Shown here: in pieces, positions 1-13,662 of the stretch | How positions within the stretch are numbered: position 1 is the stretch's first letter | Layout of the letters: every line of letters starts with the position of its first letter | Position numbers and translations under genes: made by a program | Notes under the pieces: model-generated | Database searches by the model: none | Seen by the model: only the letters and a program-made list of their open reading frames with translations | Told to the model about the DNA's origin: nothing | Assembly (NCBI RefSeq): GCF_021130785.1 | Contig: NC_060211.1 | Location: 26,707,001 to 26,771,000, forward strand | Origin: Homalodisca vitripennis | Lineage: Eukaryota > Arthropoda > Insecta > Hemiptera > Cicadellidae | DNA length: 64,000 bases | Direction of reading: 5' to 3'

Positions 1-560
1 ACAACCGAATCACAATTCGTGCCATTTTGAACGCTTGGCTTCGGGTAGAAAAGTCTGTTGAGTGACTGGATGGGAGAGGAGCTACATATCCAATCCCTAA
101 CACTTTAGTGAGGACAAGAGACTTCAGAAGAAGATTTTCCAAATTAGTGGAGTCCATAAAAGATTCTTCGACGAAGTCCTAGCGGGACGCGGGACTTACG
201 AAGAGAGTTTATACCGCCCAACTTCGTACGGTGCCTCTACACCAAATGTTGAAGGCGCATATGTGGAGTCCTGGTAAACCATATTACCTGATTGTCCGAA
301 GAGTGCACCAGGATGTTGCCTTGCACTACCACAAGTTGCAGTCCTGAAATGAAAAGAGGCTGCCACCCCCTGAATTCCCCTCCCACGACTTTCTCAGGGC
401 AAGTCCCTTGGTACGATCATGGCATGAAGGACGACTCCCAAATGACCGATATTTACCATTTTGACTACCGAAAAGTAAAGGTGGAGTTTCACATCAAATT
501 TGGACCGTCTAGTTCAACTCGTTCGTACGTTATCGTGCATACAGACGGGGACACACACAT
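1..560 (+). pseudogene. Possible transposase N-terminal relic
   Basis: Readable only in pieces: NRITIRAILNAWLRVEKS, then PNTLVRTRDFRRRFSK and LHYHKLQS. The order resembles the W-x-x-x-F, RTVRTPENVERV and HPYKLQ segments in the DNA-binding half of Tc1/mariner-related transposases found in insects. Stops are frequent. The match is weak. Confidence 0.28.
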
Positions 561-3119
561 ACAGAAATTGAAATTATTCACCAACTAGCGGGAGAGGCTT
601 CACTATACGTTTAACTACTATTTATTCATTACTAAAAACCCTATGTATTTATTTCAAATTTGAATACCAGAAAGAATGTTATTTTTATTTTACAATGTTT
701 CCTATCAACCAAGTCCTACAGTATAAAATTGATATTTAATATTAACTGTTTTTATAAAATATAGATGTCGGATATAGCAATCTAAAGAGTATAAAATATA
801 GTTTTTCGTTTTACAAACGGATTTTGTTTCTTTAATTGTCTGTCGCCTTCTTTTATTCCCTCTTCCACGGTTTCCGAATGGATCTGCGAACTTAAATTTC
901 AATCTTAAAAACAAACTTACTGCCAAACAACATAATCATGGAAAAGTGAGCCACATGTGAGCCAAAAGTGTAATGTCGGGGCAATGTGGGGAGGGCTCAT
1001 AATTTTGGAAAACCACAAAATACCTATTCATCGTTAAAATTTAATTGTTAATGATCATACACTCAAATATTGCATGTAATACCTATAAAAACTATGTGTA
1101 TTTATAGTTATTGAAATTTTAAATAAGTTATATACCTTACGAAGTTACTGCAGCTGTAAAAAGAAATGCCCTGCCTGACTCCACGCATGTAAGGCGCCAA
1201 GGTCATCCGGTGTCTAGTAAACAGTATTTACAAGTTGTTTCCCGCTAAAATGAGTGCCTATACCTTAGAGATAATTAAGGGGTCCACATTACCCGCTGGG
1301 CATTTCTCCCTGTTGTCTATGTGTGTTAGCGTACTTATCAGTGACAAAAAATACGTAGGCGGATTGAAAATATGTAATCATCACGAACTGGTCCCGACAT
1401 TCCGCGCACGTCTGTGTGTGAGAAATGAAATTTTCCACGTGAAATTGCACGCGTTTGTTTCTCAACCTGATCCTGCTCTGACAAAGAAGAGCGAATATAA
1501 CACCCCTGTACCACCTGAGTCCCGAGCAACACCACTACAGCCGGGGTATATCGACAGTGGTGTTGCTCCACTGCTGTTGCAGTAACAGTTACCCCCTCTA
1601 TATCATATACGCACTACAAATACGTCATTGTCGTGGATTCACAACTACGCAACATTGTGGTAGTCCAACTACCAAAGGTTTACAATCGGTTTCCCCAATA
1701 ATCACTGTAAGGTCGGGTTTTATAAAATGGACAGCATTACTCGATATTGTATGTGGTATAAGAACTAGTTTGAGAGTCTTTCTGTAAGTAATTTATTTTC
1801 AATATAATTAACAGTAAGCGTTAGGCTGAATTTGTCAAAATTTTGCCAAATAATAAAATTACTCGTTACTAAGTGTAATTACAGAGCAGAAATTGATCAA
1901 AGAACAAATTTAATCTACTGGGTTAAATTTTCAGTGCAATATAAACTTTTAAAATATTTTCTGAAAAAAAAGTATATACAGTTTGTTTCAATTATGTTTA
2001 TATCGATAAAAATCTTACGTAACAATATAAAATTAGAAATTAAACGATTAAAATATCAATTAGCCGTTTATAGTTGTATTTTAATTTAATTTAATTATTT
2101 TTACATACTATCAAAGTATATAACAAAATTACCTTTTTAAAATTTCTAAGGTGTAAGTAAATCATTCTTTTTTTGGTTTAAATAATTGTAAAGTTTATAG
2201 AATAAATATGTAGTTTCTAATAAACACTGTTCTGTATAACTGTAAAAACATACGTTAAACTGATTTGCCGACAAAAAAATTCCCAAACTCTGTATGGTTA
2301 CAGTTTTAGATATTTTCGAACTATAACTTACCATAAATGTAAAATTTTCCTATTTCCACGCTTGCAAGGCCAGTGCTATAACTAACACAAAGTTTGCGGG
2401 CCACACCTTGTCGAACACATTGCTCACACAATTAAATTCTTGAAATATATCAGCCTCGCTGTGAAACTGCCAATAATAATATCCGCCTGTACAGACGCGA
2501 AGGGATCTGTATCGTGATTGGCTGAAGCATCAACGACCAATACGAACAATTCCTTTTCAAAACGTTCTTAAAACAAACATATTTACTTGTGAAATATTCC
2601 AATCAAAGCTGATGAAGTTTATTTACTATTACGTATTATTTGGACCTCTACTGGTAAATTACCCACGAACCACTAACCTGTTAAGTTGGGTTACAAGAAT
2701 AAATTTAGCACAGTCAGGATTTGAGAAACGTACGTAGATTGCTAATTGTAGGCACTTTGTGTAGAGTCAATTTTACACAGAAGCAGAATGAGCCAAATTT
2801 AGCAGACTGACGCTATGCTAATAAACCAGTATTGTCAAACTAATCACATATTTAATGGCCCGAATCAGCCGAGTCACAGCAGTTCATCAGACGCCTTCCG
2901 TTTTTATGACAAATGCACGCTGACACTAACCGGAAGTTGTCTGTCGCTCCCAGATACTACTTCCTGTTTTGTTACTGACCTTCTTGAATTGATGCCATAC
3001 AACTGTAGTTTTATATTCTTAAAAGTAGCAAAATCGTGAGCTAAAATACCCTTTTATAAATTGGTATAAAATGGTCCTCGATATTTGTTTTATTTATTTG
3101 AAATAAGTAGATAGTAGAA
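560..3119. other. Unassigned intergenic or 5' intron sequence
   Basis: No coding evidence. One clean inverted repeat: GAGCAACACCACT (1524-1536) and AGTGGTGTTGCTC (1556-1568) with a 19-base loop. Confidence 0.5.
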
Positions 3120-3124
3120 ATGCG

Positions 3125-3310
3125 TGTTTATTTGCTGAGCATTAGCGAAGCCTTATCTCTCATGGGGCTGAAAAGATCTCATTTCTGTCTGTCTAATTAT
3201 CTGTCCGCAAGATCTTCTAAACGATCTGACCTACAGGCTTGAAATTTGTACATGAAGCTTAATTTCTATAAAAGAAACACTTAGTTCCATTTGCCTATTT
3301 GAATGGAACA
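3125..3310 (+). repeat. Dispersed repeat, copy 1
   Basis: GCTGAGCATTAGCGAAGCC ... CATTTCTGTCTGTCTAAT ... TACATGAAGCTTAATTTCTA. Matched in order by 7467-7620 (GCTGAGCTTTAGTGAAGC ... ACACGAAGCTTATTTTCTA); the opening block also appears near 3765. Non-coding repeat of unknown class. Confidence 0.5.
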
Positions 3311-3611
3311 CTACATGGTATTTGACTGAGCAGAACTAAGAGAAATAGCAGAATTAATACATTTTTAAACAAGCTAAGTATGTATAATCAAATGAGAGTT
3401 TCACATGCGGCATATTAACAGACGTAGCTAGTTCATACAGTAATATAAACAAGTAAATTTTAAAATTTTGTTACAAGATTTGACTGAATCGCACTTAACA
3501 TTATTGTACTCTTCTTTCCTTATCAGAGCTTTTATTATTTTAATACTGCCATGAATTTCAACTCAATAAACAAAAATGTGGATGTGTCATGCAGCAATGT
3601 ATCTCGAGAAA

Positions 3612-3615
3612 GATA

Positions 3616-3676
<61 letters not shown>
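3612..3676. repeat. (TA)n microsatellite
   Basis: About 65 bp of alternating TA with one C interruption. Confidence 0.95.
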
Positions 3677-3677
<1 letters not shown>

Positions 3678-3959
3678 TACTTATCTTTAAATTGTGCATT
3701 GTAACTAATTTCTATATAGACAAGCAGGATTTCTTTGATGGTGCATGTCCAACCATGGAATTAGGCTGAGCGTCATTAAAGCCTATCATTCTACAGGCTG
3801 ATATAATTTTATTTTTGGCTGCCACAGGGATGCAGCAATTTCTATTTTGTATGACGTATATCTGTGTATATTAGTCCCCAGGACATCTGGAGAAGGACAT
3901 AAGTTATCTATATACTTATGGGTTATAATCTGCGGTGACCCTGCTTATTTACCCTTGTT

Positions 3960-4441
3960 GCTAATATGTAAATGTTTTTAAAATTAATAATATTCAATTC
4001 TTTAAAACAGGTACATATTAAAATTACACGGTTTTTTCCTTTTAATACATTCATTCCAGATTCAAGTGTGTATGTGGTATATAATAGTGTATTATTTTGT
4101 ATTATATTTTATATTCATTTTTTTAATGTATATCCAGTCCGTTATTTCTTCAGGCGTGAGCAACTCGAGTCTGCGCACAGGCATCATAGCCCATGCAGGC
4201 TCATTTCCCGAGGACAATGTTTTATACATGATGTTATTTTTATGATGTTTATTTTATGATGATTATTTCTTATGATATTTATTCTTTGTTCTCATTTCAA
4301 ACTCTGTTCGGTAATGTAATAAAAATTTTTTAGAAGTTAATTGTAAAGTTTGGATTGTAATATTGTACATATATTTGGGAAATAAATCAATTCATTCATT
4401 CATTCATTCATTCATTCATTCATTCATTCATTCATTCATTC
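3960..4441 (+). mobile_element. LINE 3' end with (ATTC)n tail
   Basis: 3'-UTR-like sequence ending GGGAAATAAATCAATTCATTC and running into about 13 ATTC units (4388-4441). An AATAAA followed by a short-repeat tail is how many insect LINEs end. No coding part is readable, so the clade is unknown. Confidence 0.5.
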
Positions 4442-7068
4442 ACTTAACATTTTGCCACCTCAGCCAAGCCTGTTACGTGGTGTGGCTAATTCCCACCTTG
4501 TTTTTTGTTAGTAATGCGATGTAACTTTGTACTTCTTCATTGTTTACAGCATAAATGACAGTTTTACGGGCAATTAACTTCAATGTGGTGAACAAGGAAA
4601 GTAGACACATAACGCTTCACAACATTCGGAATAAAGAGTTCACCCAAGAATGTTTTATTTGGGCGGGGGCTACGTTATCTTCAGTGTCTGCTTCGTTTAC
4701 TTCAGTAATTACAGGAAACCTCTGTTTTCTTATCAACTTTGAAGAATGCTTTGCAAGCAGTCTAGCCCTCGGGTGCTAACTCTAATAACAGTCTTGATGT
4801 GAAACTTCAGGAAAACATTTCTCACGGATTTGAGAACTTCAAAAAGGATTAAAAGTTGTTGTATTTTTGTATATAATAATACAAAACAATAATAATTCCA
4901 GTAATGTGTTGTGCTTTATAACCAAATAATGCAAGAGCTCCAATAGATTAACTACTATATAAGTTTAACAATGTTTTTAAATGTTTCAAATTTTGGAACT
5001 ATAGTACTTTTTTTGTTTAAACCACACAATAAGTTCCGATAATTGGGAATAGTATGCAATGCTGGGCTTTCCAGACTAATAATACAACAAATTTACACTT
5101 CGTAGAGTTAATCAGTGTAATGTCGAGTTAATATGTGTATACTAAACGGCATAATTGTTTGTTTAGTTAATTAACCTGACTGAAAACTATGTAAAGGCTA
5201 ATTTCCATATTGCCTCGTCATTAAAGGCAACAAATATTGTATTCTACTTTTTTAACGTGCATAAACAATATACAAGTTTTTCATGAAAGCAGCTTCGAGA
5301 ATTTGGGTATTATTAGTTATGAAAAAGGTTAATTTGAAGGTATGTCCCAGAACGCATACTTATTCTTGCGTGTCTGGCTGTATGTGTTCATCTGCAATAA
5401 ATATAGCCTACATTACACAGGGCATACTGCAATAAACTGGCACCGCCTGCGCCTGTATGTGGCACTACATACACGTTTAAAAAATCGACTTTTTTCGTAT
5501 TTCAGGTGTTGTTTTTCCTAAAACAAGCATAATTCGACCGAATAACAATCGACCTAACGATTGTAGTCAATTTCATTCGATTATTTTGACTTATTACCTC
5601 TTTGTGTGGTTAGAAGAAACGCCTTTGTGCTAACAACTGTGAAGTCTCTGTCAGCGGAAAACTGAAATAGTTTTGTTTCTTTCTTGTCTCAATCTTGACG
5701 CTTGCTGGCGCTGTGTTTTAGTGCATATAAAGTTTAGACATTTAAGGTGTATACATTCGTTTACATTTATAGAGTGAAAGCATAACAAAAGTAACAACAA
5801 TTTTTATTTCAACATCGTGTCAATGCAAACCAATTTATTTATTCTGGGTCACGAAGCAATACAAGAGACACTAAATGCAATTTTATGACAGAAAATCGAT
5901 GTGACATTTATTTCTCACTGAAGAGGTATACGATACTGATTAGATATATAAATACTGACATTTCTAGACTAGACCGAGGTATTTCCTATTGTATGACATA
6001 TCGAACATCGACTGGGAAACAAGAACTTTACTGTATCATGTATTATCTTTATACATGGATGGTAACTGTCATAATGTAAGTATTAAAATGTGTTAGTATT
6101 ATTGATGTTGCTTTTAGTTTTTAATTTTCAATAACAATATCTATTCCCATTCAATTTAGAAAACTATACTGTGTTTGACTGATACTGTATTGTTCATTAC
6201 AAAATTATATATAGAGATCTTTTTATATGGTTTCTCGGAGCAAAATAGCAAACTCTAATTTTACGTTGTAGATATAATTAATTTGAACTAGAAGTGCAAT
6301 ACATGAAATAAGAATTACTCACACTTTTGCTTAACTTCTGGCCCTCTTTAACATGAACTCTGTAAAATAGGTATCTAATGCACGATATATGACTTAATCC
6401 ACTTTTTAAATATCATAGGAGCTATCATATTACGTCACAAGTGCTTTCACTAAGAAAACTATGAACTTCAACTTTGGAGTTCCTCTAAATTGATCTAAAA
6501 TAGTTCAAGTGTTCCTGAAATCGTGGGAGCTGTTCAAACAAATACACGGAATGTTGCATAGAAATTGCGAGCTAAGCCGCGGGTATGTGCTAGTCAATAA
6601 ATAAATTTTAATATGTCAAATAAAATAATCAATGCAGTGTCACAGACTTAAATGGAAAAAGTGCACATCTCGATTTCCCACTACAGTCTTAGTTTCTGAA
6701 TGATGAGAAAGTCCGGTGAAGGTCCGTAAAGATTCCATACAAATGTGAGAAACAAACATTTAGTTGCAATTTTCCCCGTTGTAATAGATTTTTTTTCTAA
6801 TAAAAGAATTATTTTAACTTAAAAAAAAAAAACAAAGAAATGTAAATATCAAAATCGGGTCGGTAGTTTAAGAACAGTCGTTGGACAGACACGAAAAAGG
6901 CATAAAACAGATCGAACTGTATAACCTCCTGATTTGTTGAAGTCGTTAAAAATGCGATTTTGTAGTCTCTAAAATTGTCAAAGCGACAAAATTTAAGTTT
7001 TAAAGAATTGCTTGTTTAGCTCACCGTTTGTCAATTAAAGGTGATTGATTGATTGGTCTGCTGTTTAA
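4442..7068. other. Unassigned AT-rich stretch
   Basis: Short open frames only, none with recognisable similarity or splice context. Confidence 0.5.
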
Positions 7069-7101
7069 TAGTATTCATTCATCCATTCATTCATTCATTT
7101 A
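7069..7101. repeat. Short (ATTC)n tail
   Basis: ATTCATTCATCCATTCATTC, directly after a GATTGATTGGTCTGC block that recurs near 51386-51401. Confidence 0.8.
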
Positions 7102-7466
7102 AAAATGCAATCAGCCACAACTTAGCTCCACAGTGGTTGTATATTCATCAGTCGAACCGACGATGTGAAACCTGAAAACATTTTAGCTAATGAAACAATT
7201 GCCAACCTCAACACGGAGAGCATGTCAACTCAGCCGTCCGGGCCCGGCCTGATTGAATTAATTTGTTGACGTTTTTGTTTTCTCTTGTTAATATTCGCGT
7301 TTCAGATGTGATACAGTAATGAATTATTTTGCCGAATGGGAAAACATTTCAAACGTCGAATCTTTTTAGGAAATTACGACAGGACTTTTTATATTCCTCG
7401 TCCGTGCAGAATGAAAATGGAAGTGATGATTAAGATTGTTCTATAGGTCCTCGAAAATTTTATTGG

Positions 7467-7620
7467 CTGAGCTTTAGTGAAGCGTACCACTCGAGGAGGG
7501 TCTGGGAAAATTACATTTTTGTGTCTCTAAATCATTAAAGTCTTTAAATTTTACACGAAGCTTATTTTCTATACTGGAACCACAGTTCGATGATGGTCCT
7601 TACCACCCTATAGAATTGGC
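7467..7620 (+). repeat. Dispersed repeat, copy 2
   Basis: Same block order as 3125-3310. Ends with a second TTGGCTGAGTGTCAGTGAA motif near 7616. Confidence 0.5.
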
Positions 7621-8302
7621 TGAGTGTCAGTGAATATTTTTAGATTGCCTTCTCGAAAAACTAAGTACAAGCAAGTGACATTTTAACACGTGACTTAGTA
7701 GCAAATGCAGCCTAATGAAATGAGCTAAAGATTTCTTAACTTTTACGTTACACGTGATGTAGCGTATACTCCTATCTTGTTTATATAAGGACAACGAAAG
7801 CAGAGTGTACCCAAAATAGCAACGTCGATAAATGAATAATAAAGAAATAAATTTAAATGTATCTTTTAGAAACTTTGCACGTTTTAACGAGCTATCTTCA
7901 TACTAACCAATTATATTACTAACCTAAAGGTGTCCACCGAAAAAAAAAAAACGTGTGTAATAAAAAATTAAAATGCACAACAAAAACAAATTAAAATTAA
8001 AAATTATTTTAAAAATATTTAAAATTATAAATAGTCCTTCAGGCTCATTGGGAAGAAGTAGATAGATCATGTTGTGACAGCTGAAGTATTATTAATTTAT
8101 TCTTATGGGATTTACATGTAATAATACATGTAATCAGTCTGAAATACAAAACAATTAATCATGTAAAAGTTCAGGACATTTTCTAAAAATTCCAGAATAC
8201 TTTTTATTTTCATCTAAACTTCATAAATAACGCAATTGTGAATTTTAAAATGTTGAACCGTGACCGTATTGAAACAAAATGGCGAACCAAGCTGGACCAA
8301 CG

Positions 8303-8466
8303 AACTTAGTCGAGATATTTATAAAATACATTTTTGTACCAAGTTTCAACTTGTACGTGCATATGCTATATAACGCAGCGTGTGGAAACGATACCTGTCC
8401 CATAAAAGCCCAAACAGGGTGAAACTTGGTACAAAAATCTATTCTATAAATATCTCGAACTAAGTT
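8303..8466. repeat. Inverted repeat, arms about 48 bp
   Basis: Left arm CTTAGTCGAGATATTTATAA ... TTTTTGTACCAAGTTTCA (8306-8350) and right arm TGAAACTTGGTACAAAAAT ... ATAAATATCTCGAACTAAG (8421-8465), spacer about 70 bp. Foldback structure with no coding content. Confidence 0.75.
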
Positions 8467-8469
8467 AGT

Positions 8470-10061
8470 TGTCTTGTTCTCTCCGTTATTTTCTACTTTT
8501 TGAAACTTTTCATCGTAGGTGATTTGGGGTTCATGTTCAGTGAAGTTATGCATACATTTTCGGTAAGTTACTACAATGAGGAAATTGCAGTCATAATTTT
8601 TCATTTATACAAAATCGGCCTATAACTGATGAATCTGTTGTTATGCAATAGTTTATTTAAAACTTATCTTGTGTTACTAAATTCCGATTATTAATTGTAG
8701 TAAAAATTATTCGAAACACTGTAGGCTTTACTTTTTGCGGTTTTAGCCATGACGGCTGTTTTGCCATCACAACATTCTTTTTCACATTGCTTCAGAACAC
8801 CGTTCAATAAAATATGAGGGTTACAGACTGTTCTGCATGTAATGCGGAGCTGTAACAGTATCTTGCATGAACATTCGTCTCCATTAGGCTTGCATACGTC
8901 AACGTGTTGCATATGTATAGAGCACTTAGCTGTCAGCCTGGAGCTGCAGCGTGCCCCATATTGCATGCAAGCGTCTCCTGACATGACCTCAAGACTGTAT
9001 TATCCATTACAAGAGACAGCCTCCATTCGCTTGTAAATTGATCCCAACTTTGACGAATGGATAAGGAAATAAATGGTTTCAACTTGCAACTTCAATTAGC
9101 TGTAGTGTGTACCAACTGGCATCTAAATGTTTACACCTTGATCCTTAAATGCTTTACGGAAAGATGAAGCTGGGAAATACATAATCAACCAGACAGAATG
9201 GTAAATTTGGAGGCGAAAACATATAACCCATTTAGAAACGTTTCGTTAGTACTTATTATACCCAATAATACTGCCTATGAGGTTAGTACTAGCCGTGTGC
9301 AAAGAGAGAAAATTATTAATTTTAAAATATTTAAAAGGATTTTTGATTCTACTTTTCTTTTAAACGAAATTTATAGTAAATTTACCACAATGATCTTCTT
9401 CGAAGGCTCGTGAAGAATAAAAAAAACCAGACTATAATTTAATAGTGAGAGAAATATTTTTATTTGTTTTTTTCCTCATGGTGCACCCCTATTTTGTCAT
9501 CAAAACCATTGATAATTAACAAACCTTGCCCTGGTGCATAATTTTGTTTAAATTCCGTGTAACGGTAACATGTTAGTTAATTTTCAAGTATTATGAAATA
9601 AAACGCAGAATATCCCTCCATTAATAATGTCTAGCTCACGAAAGAGACATCATACCTTGAGTCCCATTTGAAGATTATAGTACGTCATGAATTGCTTGAA
9701 TAACCAATCAATTAAGTGTTCAATTTGTCTTTGAAATTTCAAATTATTTAAATTTTGTTGTGACGAATTTTATCAATGCGCAATATTTACATTTTTACCT
9801 TGGATATCTAGGAAATAAATAAAAATAGCCTATAAACATCCGATTGCACTAAAATTCTCAAATTGATGTTCCGTGTCCAACGATGTATCATAAATTTGGG
9901 ATTGTTTTAAAAGTCTGCAGTTCAAAGTGACATCCCCAATCTTTGGGATACATCACTTCAAAAGTTTTAATACTCCAATGAAGTAAATCCCATTGACTTA
10001 GATATATTCCCAAGTATCGTTTATTGCATTCAATCGTTGAAAAATTAGAAGGATCCGGAAA
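8470..10061. other. Unassigned stretch
   Basis: Contains short open frames without similarity. No repeats or splice-supported exons seen. Confidence 0.5.
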
Positions 10062-10255
10062 ATGTGGAGTGCCAATGGCCGAACGGGCTAAGGCGTTGGA
10101 CTTTGGGTCTGAGTTAGAGATAGCGCAGGTTCAAATCCTGACTGTAACCTTGCACTTTTTATCCTTGTACTGTATCGACTCTTCCCCTTATTGTGTTTGA
10201 TAAGATCCTCGCACAGGCCAGTGGCCCATGAGGTCGGAATGAAGCTTTAAAGTGG
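10062..10255 (+). mobile_element. tRNA-derived SINE, copy on plus strand
   Basis: Head GAGTGCCAATGGCCGAACGG and GCGTTGGACTTTGGGTCTGAG (box A region with long variable arm, Leu/Ser-like), then GCAGGTTCAAATCCTG (box B). The body has TATCGACTCTTCCCC and AAGATCCTCGCACAGGCCAG. Two relatives are at 44.1 and 54.8 kb. Confidence 0.8.
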
Positions 10256-10379
10256 GTTGGCCTCTTCTGGTTTATTGTTTTTTGGAGGGGAGGGGCGGAA
10301 AAATAAAACGTACTTTTTACTGTTAACTTTTGCGAAAACGGGCTTGGTCTGGAAAGATGCAGTATGAATAAAGAATGTT

Positions 10380-10750
10380 ACATCAGCACTCAGCTGTAAC
10401 GCCCGCCCGGATCGGAACGTCTGCTGACGAACTAATGCCTGCAGGCTTGTAATCTGCTGAAGGCCGGAACAGCCTGACGTGCGAGTGCGAGTCCTCCACA
10501 TATCGCAGGGAGTGGGACGCGCTGCCGCAAGAACTCCACAATCTCATCAAGTTAACAGAATCAGCGCTAATTGCGCGGGAATAGAAGCAAATCGTGTTAA
10601 GCGCGAGATAAGGAACCGCGCTGCCGCCGGGGATTAGGGCCGTTGATACACTTCCCTTCCCCTGGAAGATTAAGGGGTATTTACCCTTCTGTTCTGTCCG
10701 GCTCGGGGACGGGATTGAAGGTAACACCCTTCGCAATTCTTTATCTCTAT
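10380..10750. promoter_or_regulatory. CpG-rich patch, candidate promoter or 5' UTR exon
   Basis: GC-rich and dense in CpG (for example ACGCCCGCCCGGATCGGAACG, GCGCGGGAATAG, CGCGCTGCCGCCGGGG) within an AT-rich neighbourhood. It lies 2.9 kb upstream of the first visible coding exon of the docking-protein gene and is on neither a known repeat nor a convincing open frame. It could be an alternative promoter, a conserved non-coding element or an old GC-rich repeat. Confidence 0.3.
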
Positions 10751-10862
10751 AAGAGTACTCGTTTCTTGTAAAAGAACCTCTTTTACGTATAGAAAATCCT
10801 AGATTGTCACACAATGCATGTACACAATACATACACCACTGATGTATTTAGACCATTGTGGT

Positions 10863-12874
10863 TTAATAGTGCAGTCATTGAAGCGAAATATACGGTCCTT
10901 ACCTCCGAATTTTTTACTGTGAACCGATTTGCATGAAATTTTGGAATTAGGCTCATCTTACACTTAACTTCAAAAGTGAAAATGATCTGAACTCCGCCTA
11001 TTATTTTTAAGGGGTGTAAACAACCCCTTAATGGAAAAATCGACATTGAGCCATTTTATCGCTAGAAAACATGTTTAATAGTAAGTGGTGAAATTTTAAA
11101 GTGTTTTTATAACACAATTACCTCATATTAAAATCATTTTCAACCCCTTGAACATCTTACAACCCTTGCAAACGACCCCTAAATCGAAAAATCACAAAAA
11201 AAAATACTTTTGGTATGATATAAAAAGATGTAAGTATAGAGTTAGTAATATTTTTATATTTTCTATAATAATTATCAAATTTTTAACCCCCTTTTTAACC
11301 CTTGAAAACTATCCCTTGATAAAAAAAAATTGTTAAAATTTTTTTTGATAAAATGAAAAGGATTTTAATATTATTCCACACTCCTTGAAAATGATTATCA
11401 TATTCTTAAGCTTTTCTACCCTTAAAACTACCCCTAAATTAAAACAGTAAATATATATGATTACATATTATTTAAAAATAATTTAATTTAGAGTAAAAAA
11501 ATTGCCATTTATTGGATAAAATATTTACAAATTATACAAAATTCACTCAAATGTGTTATATATACATATAAGAAAGTTGGTATGTATTCATGCCTACATT
11601 TCCCAAAATATATAAGCCATATTATGTATATATATGCACATTACAATAGATTGGGTCTCTATTATACTGCGTACTTTCACATTGCTCCAAATATTCACAG
11701 TCCGAAATTTTCAGTTACTAAGTAGAATAAAATATAAGTTTTTTGACCATAACTCCTTCAATTTTCATGCTATCACAATTTATAAAAAACCATTGTAAAG
11801 GTAATTAAGAGAGCTACAACATCCTTTATTGCAATATATAGTAAAAAAAACCTTTTTCTCAACGGTGAAGGGTTAAAGTGCTTAAGAGAGGCTGTGATTG
11901 CGCTGCCACGCGCTCTTTTAAACAATCATATTTCCGTCAATTTTTGTTTTACAGAAAAATCCAAATTGTTTGTCAAAAATATACCTACTTTTTCATACCT
12001 ACACTTTTATTCGTATATGTCGTCATTTTTGAGATATTATGAAAAAAAGGTGGTTTTTTAAAAACTTGAAATTTTTTTTAATCGGGACTTTTTTTGAAAA
12101 ATATGTGTCCTGAAGCAGCCAAAACTGATACAATCTATTAAAACTCTTCATAATAAAGTTGATTCTAGGCGGAATACGATTATTTTTTAATTTTTGGTGG
12201 AAATGGCACTTATGAAACTTGATTTAAAAGACAAAACATTAGATGCTCCTCTTATTTGCAATACAGCTCACTTATTTTACGTGCAAAAGACTTTTAATAG
12301 TGCTCATTTTAAAGCTTATTTCAAGCACTATAAAACTCTTTTTTATTATGGAATGCCTAAAAATGCATCTGCTCGCCGCTAGATGGCATTGACCACATCG
12401 ATTAAATTTCAGACAAAATAAAAATACTGCTTTGATTTATAATATCTAGCTTAATATTGCACTTAGAATACTTTATAAAAAACAAAATTGTTCATTGTTT
12501 TACCTGCTACAATTGTGTTCTTTATAAAAATTTTCGATAAAACGTATATTTTTGGAGATAATTGCAAAAAACCCATGAAAAAACGTGAAACAATTCACCA
12601 ATAACTTGAAAAGTATTGGATTTTTCGAAAAACGTTATAGATGATTTTTTGCTTAAAATTAGGCCTTCTATCGATATCCCGAGGTTATTTTGAAAAAAAA
12701 AAATAAATTCACTCCCGAGAAGGGGTGGCAACCACCCCCAGGGTGGTTGCGGAGTTCAAATCATTTTCACTTTTTGAAGTTAAGGGTAAGATGAACCTAA
12801 TTCCAAAATTTTATGCAATTCGGTTCACAGTAAAAAAAATTCGGACCAATAATGCTCAATGACTGCACTATTAA
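10863..12874. mobile_element. 2.0-kb long-inverted-repeat DNA element
   Basis: Termini TTAATAGTGCAGTCATTGA (10863) and TCAATGACTGCACTATTAA (ending 12874). Inverted similarity extends about 130 bp inward (AACTTCAAAAGTGAAAATGAT near 10970; its complement near 12760). The interior is AT-rich, with a 62-codon open frame at 12194-12382 that has no recognised similarity. Superfamily uncertain. Confidence 0.7.
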
Positions 12875-13662
12875 GTAATAAAATACAATAATCAAAGTAA
12901 GAAAGGTAGTCTATTTTACAGATAGCCTAAGCCTAAATGTTCCGTTTTATATTTGACGTCTGTATTGGATTTCACATAGAAATTCACAACTTTCAATTCA
13001 CAAGTATATATATTTTATACTAGTGCTTTTATACCTTTGGTTCTTATACAGTCTTATAATCGGTACAGGAAAGAAAGAAATTATCCTACAACTTCCTGAA
13101 TAGTGGCCAAATAAAAATTAAACTGTGTAGTACTAAAAAAGTACACAGGAAGACTTCAAAATTATACAATTCCCAAAATATCCTTCCTAATAACCTATTT
13201 AATATCTTAATTATCTATATAGAATCAACTGGACAGTAAAAGACAACATGCTCACTTCTGTGCGTAACTGATATAGTAACATATTCTATAAATATGTCTT
13301 GTTTTAATGTAAGTATTTAAATTTTATAAAAATAATGTGTTAAAAATGCTACTATTTTAGGAAGAACTAGTAATATTGTTTGTACCTATCTGAAAAGTGA
13401 TGTATATGGCCAATTCATCACACATTTTGTGCATATGCCAGGTTGTCATCTGCAATTTATGAAATATTTGTATGTCAAGTATAGCCACATTATAATGATA
13501 CAAATTATTTTCAATTCCTTTTCCTTGGTTTTAGAAACTTTTACATAAAATCTTTGTAGCTTTCTTAGTAGAGGTTTCTTCAGTAACAAATTGAGTTCAA
13601 TTCTATTCTATGGATATTTAGAAAATAATATTTCCATAACGTTGAGTTTGCCTATGTTTCAG
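12875..13662. other. Unassigned sequence before the first visible exon
   Basis: AT-rich; ends with the T-rich acceptor of exon 13663. No upstream PH exon was found here. Confidence 0.55.

Noticed and set aside
10062..10150. Functional tRNA gene
   Set aside because: Boxes A and B are present, but the acceptor ends do not pair well, and the unit continues into a shared non-tRNA body also present at 54.8 kb, as in a SINE.
12194..12382. Small gene inside the 2-kb inverted-repeat element
   Set aside because: 62 codons, AT-driven composition, no similarity recognised. Kept only as a note in the element entry.
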